This document shows, piece by piece, positions 1 to 9,577 of a stretch of DNA of 26,254 bases. Both the position numbers and the translations under genes were made by a program. Where the stretch lies: the NCBI GenBank assembly GCA_910578095.1, contig CAJTOZ010000014.1:42453-68706 (forward strand), given 5' to 3'. Position 1 is the first letter of the stretch. Each line of letters begins with the position of its first letter. The DNA is from an uncultured Muribaculaceae bacterium. Lineage in GTDB: Bacteria; Bacteroidota; Bacteroidia; Bacteroidales; Muribaculaceae. Under the pieces are notes generated by a model. That model saw nothing but the letters and a program-made list of their open reading frames with translations, did not search any database and had not been told where the DNA came from.

Positions 1-80
1 TGCAAAACCAAATTTATTTGCTCAATCCTTAACCACCCGAACCATTTCAGCGCCTGCAAACAAGACTTTCCGCAAAGGAA

Positions 81-115
81 AGCGCCCCCGCGCGGCAATG
101 CCGCACGGGGGCGCT
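81..115 (-). terminator. Terminator hairpin of the frd operon
   Basis: The arms AGCGCCCCCG (81-90) and CGGGGGCGCT (106-115) are perfectly complementary. They enclose a second small stem, GCGGC/GCCGC (92-96 and 100-104). On the minus strand the stem is followed by TTTCC, only a short T-tract. It lies 27 bp past the frdB stop, which fits transcription termination or 3'-end protection of the operon mRNA. Confidence 0.7.
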
Positions 116-141
116 GGAATGGTATCAGAAAGACCGTACGC

Positions 142-897
142 TTATTCGGCGCACTTGGCCTTGATGAACTCGCGGTTGAGACGTGCGATATTGCTCAGCG
201 AGATGTTCTTGGGGCATTCGGCGGCGCAGGCACCGGTGTTGGTACAGTTGCCGAAGCCGAGTTCGTCCATCTTGCGCACCATTGCACGCGCACGGCGCTT
301 GCGCTCTACCTGGCCCTGGGGCAGGAGTGCGAACTGGCTCACCTTTGCCGATACGAAGAGCATTGCCGAACCGTTTTTGCAAGCGGCCACGCAGGCACCG
401 CAACCGATACAGGTGGCGGAGTCCATGGCGGTGTCGGCCACTTCCTTGCTGATGGGGAGGTTGTTGGCATCCTGAGCGCCTCCGCAGTTGAACGACACAT
501 AGCCGCCGGCCTGCTGGATCTTGTCGAAAGCATTGCGGTCCACCATGAGGTCGCGCACCACGGGGAAAGCGGCCGAACGCCACGGCTCGATGACGATGGT
601 ATCGCCATCGTTGAACTTACGCATGTGGAGCTGGCAGGTGGTGATGCCCTGCACGGGGCCGTGGGGATGGCCGTTGATATAGAGAGAGCACATGCCGCAG
701 ATGCCTTCGCGGCAATCGCTGTCGAACACTACGGGTTCCTCGCCCTGCTCCACAAGGTGCTGGTTGAGCATGTCGAGCATTTCAAGGAAGCTGGAGCCTG
801 TGCTTACGTTGTCGAGGTGGTAGTCCACGAACTGTCCCTTCTCCTTGGGGCCACGCTGACGCCAGATTTTCAGATTTACGCTGATAGTATGTTCCAT
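142..897 (-). CDS. frdB: Succinate dehydrogenase/fumarate reductase iron-sulfur subunit
   Basis: This is the electron-transfer subunit (251 aa) that passes electrons between the flavoprotein and the cytochrome b membrane anchor. The N-terminal half carries the [2Fe-2S] ferredoxin motif around CREGICGMC, with a fourth Cys near TTCQ. The C-terminal half carries the two Cys clusters CIGCGACVAACK and CTNTGACAAECPK, which bind [4Fe-4S] and [3Fe-4S] centres in this family. The length is normal. It is the last gene of a three-gene operon, 26 bp after frdA. In a fermenting gut anaerobe the complex probably works mainly as fumarate reductase in succinate production, but sequence alone does not separate that from succinate oxidation. 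Confidence 0.97.
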   Translation of the reverse strand: MEHTISVNLKIWRQRGPKEKGQFVDYHLDNVSTGSSFLEMLDMLNQHLVEQGEEPVVFDSDCREGICGMCSLYINGHPHGPVQGITTCQLHMRKFNDGDTIVIEPWRSAAFPVVRDLMVDRNAFDKIQQAGGYVSFNCGGAQDANNLPISKEVADTAMDSATCIGCGACVAACKNGSAMLFVSAKVSQFALLPQGQVERKRRARAMVRKMDELGFGNCTNTGACAAECPKNISLSNIARLNREFIKAKCAE

Positions 898-923
898 TGT
901 ATTGTTGCTTTAGAGATAGGGGA

Positions 924-2951
<2,028 letters not shown>

Positions 2952-2962
2952 ATCTTAGAGAA

Positions 2963-3991
2963 TTATTGATTGTTTTGGTTGGGCATTACGCTCTTGGCAT
3001 ATTCGATGCTCTGCTCTACGTCGGCAGCCGACTGCGAGAGGCTTTCCACTGCGGGAATGGTGAGATCGGGGCACTGGGCCTCGGCAGCTGCGACAACAGC
3101 CTTTGCGGAGCTCACGAACTGAGCGCACTTGGGATCGGCGAAGAAGTCGGCCAGCACCTGATTGCGGTCGGCACCTTCGGGAGCCTGCTTGAGAGCGTGG
3201 GCAAACTGGGCGGTGAGGGTCTCGTTCATGCTCTCGGCCTTTTCAGCCCAGAAGCCGGCATACTGTTCCTGAAGCTCGGTATTGGAGGTGTAGTAGTTCT
3301 GCTTTGCGAGCACGGTGAACACTACAGCCTGAGCCACGAAAAGGGCCACAACGATGCTTGTCCACCACAGGCCGATGCACTTGAGGCGGGGCATCCATGT
3401 GTTGTTGTTCCAACCGTAGGTCTGGAACATGGACCATACACCGTGGTTCATGTGGAACCACAGAGCCACGAAGCCGATGATGTAGACGATGGGGGTCCAG
3501 ATCTGCTGGAAAGCAAGCTGGATGTAGAGGGTGCCGAATTCGGGAGCGGCGGGTGCGCCGTTCACTTCCGACCATGTGGCGGGATCGTGGCTTACGATCT
3601 CGGCGAGCTGCATCTTAGCCCAGAACTGGATGAGGTGCACAACGAGGAACGCAAGCACCACGACACCGAGAACGAGCATGTTCTTCGACGACCATTCCAC
3701 GCCGGGGGTGTGGGCGGTCACTTTGTAACGGTCGTTGCCGCGGGCACGGCGGTTCTGCACTGTCAGCCACAGAGCATAGATGATGTGGATGATGAACAGG
3801 GCGGCGAGACCCATCGAGGCCACCAGAGCATACCAGTTGGCGCCCAGGAAGCCGCAGATGCTGTTGTAGGCCGTCGGCCACCACAGCGCCACAGCATTCA
3901 TAGCCACATGAAAGGTGAGGAATAGGACGAGGCAGGTGCCCGTGAGGGCCATCACAAACTTACGTCCTATGGATGAACATGTTAACCACAT
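2963..3991 (-). CDS. frdC: Fumarate reductase/succinate dehydrogenase cytochrome b subunit with C-terminal extension
   Basis: This is the membrane anchor (342 aa) that binds haem and reacts with quinone. Five hydrophobic helices are visible at about 12-36, 54-77, 104-125, 160-182 and 206-229. Histidines at 28, 69, 119, 180 and 183 are candidate axial ligands for the two haems of the diheme b-type family. It is longer than the usual roughly 200-250 residues. After the fifth helix there is a soluble tail of about 110 residues, rich in Ala, Glu and Gln, which on the known five-helix topology should lie outside the cytoplasm. It is first in the operon, behind a good minus-strand promoter at 4054-4085. 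Confidence 0.93.
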   Translation of the reverse strand: MWLTCSSIGRKFVMALTGTCLVLFLTFHVAMNAVALWWPTAYNSICGFLGANWYALVASMGLAALFIIHIIYALWLTVQNRRARGNDRYKVTAHTPGVEWSSKNMLVLGVVVLAFLVVHLIQFWAKMQLAEIVSHDPATWSEVNGAPAAPEFGTLYIQLAFQQIWTPIVYIIGFVALWFHMNHGVWSMFQTYGWNNNTWMPRLKCIGLWWTSIVVALFVAQAVVFTVLAKQNYYTSNTELQEQYAGFWAEKAESMNETLTAQFAHALKQAPEGADRNQVLADFFADPKCAQFVSSAKAVVAAAEAQCPDLTIPAVESLSQSAADVEQSIEYAKSVMPNQNNQ

Positions 3992-4053
3992 AGAATGATT
4001 GATTTTTAATTAATTATTTGAATTTGCGTATTTTCGGACAATATATTACACTG

Positions 4054-4085
4054 CAAATTTAATCCATTTTATCCACGCCACCAAA
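4054..4085 (-). promoter_or_regulatory. Promoter of the frdCAB operon
   Basis: Read on the minus strand, TTTG (4082-4085) is followed after 20 bp by TAAATTTG (4054-4061), matching the Bacteroidota TTTG/TAnnTTTG form. The predicted RNA start is near 4047, giving a leader of about 55 nt before frdC. Confidence 0.7.
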
Positions 4086-4138
4086 ATTAACGAAAAAATT
4101 CTTTATTAAAAACCCTCTAAATTACGATACAAACAAAA

Positions 4139-4166
4139 ATGCCGCCCGTGCGCAGACGGGCGGCAT
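4139..4166 (-). terminator. Intrinsic terminator of the secreted DUF6359-like protein gene
   Basis: A perfect 11-bp stem, ATGCCGCCCGT (4139-4149) with ACGGGCGGCAT (4156-4166), has a 6-nt loop. On the minus strand it is followed by TTTTTGTTTG. It lies 27 bp after the stop codon at 4194. Confidence 0.85.
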
Positions 4167-4193
4167 TACAGGATATGATGGTTGCGCGCGAGA

Positions 4194-6086
4194 CTATCGG
4201 ACGGCCACTTTTTCGGCCTTGCTTCCGATCACGCGGATATATATGCCGGGGGCGAGATTGCCGCCGGCCACGGGGCGACCACCGAGGTCGTAATAGCGCA
4301 CAGCCTCTTCGACGTCCTCGGTTTCTACCTCCGTGATGGCCGAGCTTCCGTCGGGCACACCGGAGAAACGCACGTTGCGCACCTCCCAGGTGTCGGCCTT
4401 ATACTCGTTGGAACCATACTGGAACGCTATCTGCACACGCTTGCCGTCGAAGGCGCTTATGTCGGCCTTGCCGGAATTGGTGAACGCCCAGCTGCCGGGC
4501 TCGGGCCAGTTTTTGATGTGCAGGCGCGTCCACTCCTCTGCGCCTTCCTCGCGGATGAGGAATGAGCTCAGGGATGCCAGGTTGGTCTGGAACTTGGCCG
4601 CATGCTCAAACGACACTGTTATTTCCTTATAGCCCTCCAGAGACACCACCGGGGAGATGGCATAGGCCACGGCAGCGTAGGGTTCGTTGTTCTTGAACGC
4701 ATTGCCGTTGAGATAGTATTTGCCGTCGTAGGAGCGCCACGACCACACATAGTCAAGGCCGGGAGCAAGCATTTCGTTGTGGAATGTCCAGTCGCATTCG
4801 GTAGCATCCCAGTCGAGCATGAGCTTGAACACCTCCGGCTGATTCTCGGGTGTCTCCACCACGAGGGTATAGGATGCCTCGCCGGCCTCATACTCGCCGT
4901 TCCTGGGACTCGAAGCCGTGATTTCCACAGTGCCTTCGGCATGTGCGGTCACATTACCTTCCGAATTGACGGAAGCTATGGACGCATCGGACGAGGAATA
5001 GGAGATGGGCGCCGTGGTGCTGAAGCTGAGCACAGGCTGCTCGAATGCCTCGCCAACGACAGCGGTGGCCGTGGATGCCGACCACGACAGCGCGGCGGGT
5101 TTGAGTTCGCTGCCGTCCACACGGCCGGTCATCTTCAGATTTCTCACTTCCCACGTGTCGGCGCTCTCGTCGGTGGAGCGATACAGGAAAGCGATGCGGA
5201 TGTTCTTGCCTATATATGCCGACAGATCCAGCGTGCCGCTCTCAACGAAATTCCACGATCCGGCAACAGGCCATACGGGAATTTCCACCTCCGACCAGTT
5301 TTCGGAGCCCACTTCCTGCACGTAGAAGCCACACATGTCGCGCAGACCCGTCTGGAATTTGGCCGCATGCTCGAAAGAAAGGCTCACCGATTTGTAGCCG
5401 GTGAGGTTGAAAGTGCTTTTCGCTATGAGATACGACTCGGTGGCATTGTTCGCATCATTGACATAACCCGATGCGTTCATGAAATTCTTGCCATTGACGG
5501 ATTTCCAGCGCCACACATAGGTCATGCTCGAAGGCTTGCGGATGATATCCTCGGTCCAGTAGGGGTCCATGGTCCAGGCATCTTCCTGCAGGCTCTCGAA
5601 AATGGTGACAACCTCGGGATCCTCCGGCTGCTCGGGGTTGTCGGGGCCCTCATCTTCTATAAATTTATACCAGTCGGTGCCCTTGATTCCGTTGCCCTCG
5701 AGATAGGCTTCGTTGCTGCCGCGCACGGCCACATGGCGGCCGAGATTTCCAAGCTTGTAGGGGCTGATGGCATCGCGTATCTCGCCCTTCGGGAGCTGCA
5801 CCACCACACATTTGTCGGCAGAGCGCACATCGGCAGTGGCTGCCAACAGCAGATTGGTCACAGGTGCCGACGGCACATCCCATTTGGGCTGGTACACACC
5901 GAACACTTTGTCGAGGCAGCCCACTATGTAGCCCTGCACATAGGTACCCGCCACAGGTTCGGCAGGCACGCCACGCTCGAGGAGTTCGGTCACCGACAGC
6001 GGAGCTTCCTCCGAGCCGGTGTTGCCCCATGCCTGCGGCACAACGAGCCACGACATCAGGAGCGCAAGAATGTAAAGCTTTTTCAT
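4194..6086 (-). CDS. Secreted multidomain protein (DUF6359-like, two adhesin-like repeats, Ig-like domain)
   Basis: The ATG at 6086 is chosen because it opens a clear signal peptide (MKKLYILALLMSWLVVPQAWG); an upstream in-frame Met at 6137 would bury it. The mature protein (630 aa with signal) reads as follows. First comes an OB-like DUF6359-type domain (about 25-145, with GTYVQGYIVG and GNLGRHVAVRG). Next are two homologous beta-sandwich repeats (about 168-318 and 418-580) that share FEHAAKFQT, GSW.F and ADTWEVRN and resemble choice-of-anchor J/cleaved-adhesin domains. A Big_2-type Ig domain (about 320-410) sits between them. The C-terminal YYDLGGRPV...GIYI...KV tail resembles type IX secretion sorting tails. 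A surface or secreted role is likely; the ligand is unknown. Confidence 0.85.
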   Translation of the reverse strand: MKKLYILALLMSWLVVPQAWGNTGSEEAPLSVTELLERGVPAEPVAGTYVQGYIVGCLDKVFGVYQPKWDVPSAPVTNLLLAATADVRSADKCVVVQLPKGEIRDAISPYKLGNLGRHVAVRGSNEAYLEGNGIKGTDWYKFIEDEGPDNPEQPEDPEVVTIFESLQEDAWTMDPYWTEDIIRKPSSMTYVWRWKSVNGKNFMNASGYVNDANNATESYLIAKSTFNLTGYKSVSLSFEHAAKFQTGLRDMCGFYVQEVGSENWSEVEIPVWPVAGSWNFVESGTLDLSAYIGKNIRIAFLYRSTDESADTWEVRNLKMTGRVDGSELKPAALSWSASTATAVVGEAFEQPVLSFSTTAPISYSSSDASIASVNSEGNVTAHAEGTVEITASSPRNGEYEAGEASYTLVVETPENQPEVFKLMLDWDATECDWTFHNEMLAPGLDYVWSWRSYDGKYYLNGNAFKNNEPYAAVAYAISPVVSLEGYKEITVSFEHAAKFQTNLASLSSFLIREEGAEEWTRLHIKNWPEPGSWAFTNSGKADISAFDGKRVQIAFQYGSNEYKADTWEVRNVRFSGVPDGSSAITEVETEDVEEAVRYYDLGGRPVAGGNLAPGIYIRVIGSKAEKVAVR

Positions 6087-6159
6087 AAAAGAAAGACTTT
6101 TGAATTGATTATGGTTGGTTTGGTTGCAAAATGCCATTATTACATATCAGAGACTTAGG

Positions 6160-6167
6160 CAAAGGTA
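6160..6167 (-). promoter_or_regulatory. Probable -7 element for the secreted protein gene
   Basis: On the minus strand this reads TACCTTTG, a full match to TAnnTTTG, about 75 bp before the ATG at 6086. The nearest upstream TTTG (6181-6184) is only 13 bp away, which is too close, so only the -7 element is convincing. Confidence 0.4.
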
Positions 6168-6321
6168 GCAGTTTATCTTTCAAATTTCCATAATAAGTAT
6201 CAATAAAGCAGGCTCACTCCATGAATTATTTGAAATCATACGCCCCGCAAGCCTTTGGACACCGAAAAAACGGCATGAAAACCATTGAACAATCGCGGCA
6301 GGTATTTTGTCATATCATGTG

Positions 6322-6352
6322 TTGGTATTCCCGAAAAAAACAATTATCTTTG
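6322..6352 (+). promoter_or_regulatory. Promoter of the pseudouridine synthase-asnS unit
   Basis: TTG (6322-6324), a 20-bp gap, then TATCTTTG (6345-6352) match the Bacteroidota promoter form. The predicted transcript has an unusually long leader of about 190 nt before the ATG at 6552. Confidence 0.65.
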
Positions 6353-6551
6353 CAGCGACAAAGCGCCTGAGGGCGCAAACTACATATTGCAAAGTATATC
6401 ACACCCACTTTCAACCACAGCACATAACCGACGTACACAAACCATACACCAACAAATTTTCAACTACACCTTGCCGCGATGGCAAGCCCCTCGCTGAATG
6501 CAGCGGACAAAACCCACATTAATTATTAACTCAACACTTCTCAGCTGAATT
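6353..6551 (+). other. Long untranslated leader with two small hairpins
   Basis: Between the promoter and the ATG at 6552 there is no credible gene. The leader is A/C-rich with two neat stems: CTTGCC/GGCAAG (6470-6486, 5-nt loop) and CGCTG/CAGCG (6492-6505, 4-nt loop). They could be post-transcriptional control elements. I do not recognise a known riboswitch. The part from 6168 to 6321 holds nothing I can name. Confidence 0.35.
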
Positions 6552-8102
6552 ATGGAAAACGACAATTTCAATTCCAACGACCAGAGCGAAAAGAAGCCCA
6601 AACGCCCCCGCATCGGCGCCCAGCCCGCAGCGGAAGCATCCGGCTCGCACGCACGCTACGACAGTTTCCGCCGACCGGCACCTGAACACGACAACCACGA
6701 CTTCAACGCGCCCGAGCGCGCCACATATCCCCGCCGCGCGCCCTATCAGCCGCGTGAGGATGAGGGAGGATACCAGCCCCGCTACAACCGCTACAACAAC
6801 CAGGGCGACGGCTCCGGAAGCTATCCCCGCCGCAGCAACAATTACCAGCAGTATCCCCGCCGCAACTACGACTTCCACGCCCGACAGGCCGAAGGAGCCG
6901 AAGGCACCGAGCGCACCGCAGCCGATGGCGAACAGACCGGCTACCAGCAGCGCCGCACACCCTCCTACCCCCGTCAGGGCAATTACCAGCCCCGCTACAA
7001 CAACCAGGGACCGCGTCAGGGCGGCTACAACAACCGGTACAACCAGGGCAACCGCGACGGATACGGACAGAACCGCTATAACCAGGGCAACCGATACAAC
7101 CAGCATCGCCCCGCCACCGACGGCACCGATGCCGAGAATCAGGCAAGCACCGAACAGAACGGCTACCAGCCCCGCTACAACAACCAGGGACACCGCCCCG
7201 GAGGCTACAACAACCGATACAACCAAGGCAACCGCGACGGATACGGGCAGAACCGCGGCAACCGCTACAATCAGGGCAACCGACGCCCGGGCGGCAACCA
7301 AGGCGGAGCATTCCCGACCCGGGGCAAAAGCTTTGTTCCGCGGCCCAAGCGCATAGAATACGAGCAGCCCGTGCCCGATCCCAACGAAGAGATACGCCTC
7401 AACAAATATATGAGCAATGCCGGAATCTGCTCTCGTCGCGAGGCCGACGAATTCATCCAGCAGGGACTGGTGAAAGTGAATGGACAGGTTGTCACCGAAC
7501 TCGGCACCAAAATCACCGCCAAGGACGTGGTGGAATACGACGACAAGGTGGTGACACTCGAGAGCAAATGCTACATCCTGCTCAACAAGCCCAAAGACTG
7601 CGTGACCACCAGCGACGACCCCAACGGACGCCTTACCGTGATGGATCTCGTGAAGGGAGCCTGCAACGAGCGCATCTACCCCGTAGGACGCCTTGACCGA
7701 AACACCACCGGCGTGCTGCTGCTCACCAACGATGGCGACCTCGCCTCCAAGCTCACACACCCCAAATTCGTGAAGAAAAAGATCTATCACGTGTGGTGCG
7801 ACAAGGACATAGCCGAGGACGACATGCAGCGCATAGCCGACGGCATAGAGCTTGAAGACGGCCCCATACACGCCGACGCCATCAGCTACGCCACCGAGAC
7901 CGACCGCAATCAGGCCGGCATCGAGATACACTCCGGACGCAACCGCATCGTGCGACGCATCTTCGAAAGCCTCGGCTATCACGTGACGAAACTCGACCGC
8001 GTGTACTTCGCAGGCCTCACTAAGAAGAACCTCCCGCGCGGACGCTGGCGCTACCTCACCCAGGAAGAGGTGAACTACCTCAAGATGGGCTCTTTTGAAT
8101 AA
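6552..8102 (+). CDS. RsuA/RluB-family rRNA pseudouridine synthase with low-complexity N-terminal extension
   Basis: The enzyme converts specific uridines in ribosomal RNA to pseudouridine. Residues 281-330 form an S4 RNA-binding domain (IRLNKYMSNAGICSRREADEFI). The catalytic domain follows, with the motif GRLDRNTTGVLLLTNDG and catalytic Asp at 382, then HSGRNRIVRRIFESLGY and the usual C-terminal LPRGRWRYLT. The first 275 or so residues are a disordered head rich in Asn, Gln, Arg, Tyr and Gly, containing tandemly duplicated blocks such as YQPRYNNQG and GGYNNRYNQGNRDGYGQNR. Such heads occur on this family in Bacteroidota and may help RNA binding. Whether the target is 23S (RluB) or 16S (RsuA) rRNA cannot be read here. 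asnS starts 20 bp downstream, implying an operon. Confidence 0.93.
   Translation: MENDNFNSNDQSEKKPKRPRIGAQPAAEASGSHARYDSFRRPAPEHDNHDFNAPERATYPRRAPYQPREDEGGYQPRYNRYNNQGDGSGSYPRRSNNYQQYPRRNYDFHARQAEGAEGTERTAADGEQTGYQQRRTPSYPRQGNYQPRYNNQGPRQGGYNNRYNQGNRDGYGQNRYNQGNRYNQHRPATDGTDAENQASTEQNGYQPRYNNQGHRPGGYNNRYNQGNRDGYGQNRGNRYNQGNRRPGGNQGGAFPTRGKSFVPRPKRIEYEQPVPDPNEEIRLNKYMSNAGICSRREADEFIQQGLVKVNGQVVTELGTKITAKDVVEYDDKVVTLESKCYILLNKPKDCVTTSDDPNGRLTVMDLVKGACNERIYPVGRLDRNTTGVLLLTNDGDLASKLTHPKFVKKKIYHVWCDKDIAEDDMQRIADGIELEDGPIHADAISYATETDRNQAGIEIHSGRNRIVRRIFESLGYHVTKLDRVYFAGLTKKNLPRGRWRYLTQEEVNYLKMGSFE
6984..7256 (+). repeat. Duplicated 93-bp in-frame coding block
   Basis: The segments 6984-7076 and 7164-7256 are near-identical copies 180 bp apart. 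They encode the same Tyr-Gln-Pro-Arg-Tyr...Gly-Gln-Asn-Arg block, with mostly silent differences. A partial third copy begins near 6771. The pattern indicates expansion by slippage or recombination within the gene. Confidence 0.8.
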
Positions 8103-8122
8103 TCTTTTCCACACAAATATCC

Positions 8123-9508
8123 ATGAAACGGACCAAGATTTCCGACATATTCGCCGCCCCCGCCCTTGACACCCATGTGGATGTCATGGGCTGGGTGCGC
8201 ACCCGACGAGGCAACAAATACGTGCAGTTCGTAGCTCTCAACGACGGCTCCACCATCCGCAACCTGCAGATAGTGTTCGACATGAGCAAATTCTCCGACG
8301 AGCAGCTGAAAGCCGTCACCACCGGCTCCTCCATCCACGTGCAGGGCACACTGGTGGCATCGCAAGGCAAAGGGCAGAGCGTAGAGGTGCAGGCCGATGA
8401 GCTCACCGTGTTCGGCACAGCCGACGAGACCTACCCCCTGCAGAAAAAAGGCCACACGCTGGAATTCCTGCGTGAGAAAGCACATCTGCGCCCGCGCACC
8501 AACACCTTCGGCGCTGTGCTGCGCGTTCGTTCGGCACTCGCCTTCGCCATCCATAAATTCTTCCAGGAAAAAGGCTTCTTCTATCTCAACACGCCGCTCA
8601 TCACAGCCAGCGACTGCGAGGGCGCCGGAGCTATGTTCCAGGTGACCACCCTGCCTCTCTCCGACCTGCCCCGCACCGACGATGGAGCCGTGGACTACTC
8701 CAAGGACTTCTTCGGCAAGCCTACGGCACTCACCGTCAGCGGACAGCTCGAAGGCGAACTCGGCGCCACAGCACTCGGCGCCATCTACACATTCGGCCCC
8801 ACGTTCCGCGCCGAGAACTCCAACACTCCCCGCCACCTCTCCGAGTTCTGGATGATCGAGCCCGAAATAGCCTTCTACGACATCGACGACAACATGGCCC
8901 TGGCCGAAGAATTCGTCAAGTACTGCATACGCTACGCTCTCGACACCTGCCGCGACGACATCGAATTTCTCGCCGAGCACTACGACAAGGACCTCATCAA
9001 GCGCCTTGAAGGAGTGCTGGCCGACGATTTCGTGCGCCTCACCTACACCGAAGGCGTGGAGATACTCGAGAAGAGCGGACGCAAATTTGAATTCCCCGTA
9101 CACTGGGGCACCGACCTCCAGAGCGAGCACGAACGCTATCTCGTGGAAGAACACTTCAAGCGCCCCGTCATACTCACCGACTATCCCAAGGAGATCAAGG
9201 CTTTCTACATGAAGCAAAACCCCGATGGCCGCACCGTGCGCGCCATGGACGTGCTGTTCCCCAACATCGGCGAGATCATTGGCGGCTCCGAGCGTGAGGC
9301 CGACTACGACAAGCTCCTCGCCCGCATCGAGGAACTCGGCATCCCGATGAAAGACATGTGGTGGTATCTCGACACCCGTCGCTTCGGCACAGTGCCCCAC
9401 AGCGGCTTCGGCCTCGGCTTCGAGCGCCTGGTACTCTTCGTCACAGGTATGACCAACATACGCGACGTGATACCCTTCCCCCGCACTCCCAACAACGCCG
9501 AATTCTAA
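8123..9508 (+). CDS. asnS: Asparagine--tRNA ligase
   Basis: This enzyme charges tRNA-Asn with asparagine in the cytoplasm. It is a class II synthetase of 461 aa, the normal length. The N-terminal OB-fold anticodon-binding domain covers about 15-105 (VDVMGWVRTRRGNKYVQFV). Class II motif 2 is at about 228-250 (FRAENSNTPRHLSEFWMIEPE). Motif 3 lies near the C-terminus (GFGLGFERLVLF, followed by IRDVIPFPRTPNNAEF). The last element, with the RTPNN sequence, is typical of AsnRS rather than AspRS. It is 20 bp downstream of the pseudouridine synthase and ends before a strong hairpin at 9523-9552. Confidence 0.97.
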   Translation: MKRTKISDIFAAPALDTHVDVMGWVRTRRGNKYVQFVALNDGSTIRNLQIVFDMSKFSDEQLKAVTTGSSIHVQGTLVASQGKGQSVEVQADELTVFGTADETYPLQKKGHTLEFLREKAHLRPRTNTFGAVLRVRSALAFAIHKFFQEKGFFYLNTPLITASDCEGAGAMFQVTTLPLSDLPRTDDGAVDYSKDFFGKPTALTVSGQLEGELGATALGAIYTFGPTFRAENSNTPRHLSEFWMIEPEIAFYDIDDNMALAEEFVKYCIRYALDTCRDDIEFLAEHYDKDLIKRLEGVLADDFVRLTYTEGVEILEKSGRKFEFPVHWGTDLQSEHERYLVEEHFKRPVILTDYPKEIKAFYMKQNPDGRTVRAMDVLFPNIGEIIGGSEREADYDKLLARIEELGIPMKDMWWYLDTRRFGTVPHSGFGLGFERLVLFVTGMTNIRDVIPFPRTPNNAEF

Positions 9509-9522
9509 CATTCAACAGCCAT

Positions 9523-9552
9523 AGAGGGGGCGCGGACATCCGCGCCCCCTCT
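9523..9552 (+). terminator. Terminator hairpin after asnS
   Basis: A perfect 13-bp GC-rich stem (AGAGGGGGCGCGG with CCGCGCCCCCTCT) closes a 4-nt loop, 14 bp after the asnS stop. It has no long T-run, only CCTTATCC, so it may attenuate rather than fully stop transcription into the next gene at 9578. Confidence 0.65.
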
Positions 9553-9577
9553 CCTTATCCTCTCATCCCACACCCTC

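Noticed and set aside
1..20. Minus-strand TAAATTTG at 9-16 as a promoter
   Set aside because: There is no TTTG at the required distance and the gene it would serve is outside the window.
4602..6158. 518-codon plus-strand frame opposite the secreted protein
   Set aside because: The minus-strand product has a signal peptide and repeated domains. The antisense product has neither.
6984..7256. CRISPR-like array
   Set aside because: The repeats are in frame, 93 bp long and code for a protein low-complexity region. They are not short repeats with unique spacers.
6531..8114. 527-codon minus-strand frame opposite the pseudouridine synthase
   Set aside because: It mirrors the low-complexity head as Val/Gly/Ala runs. 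The plus strand has the S4 domain and catalytic motif.
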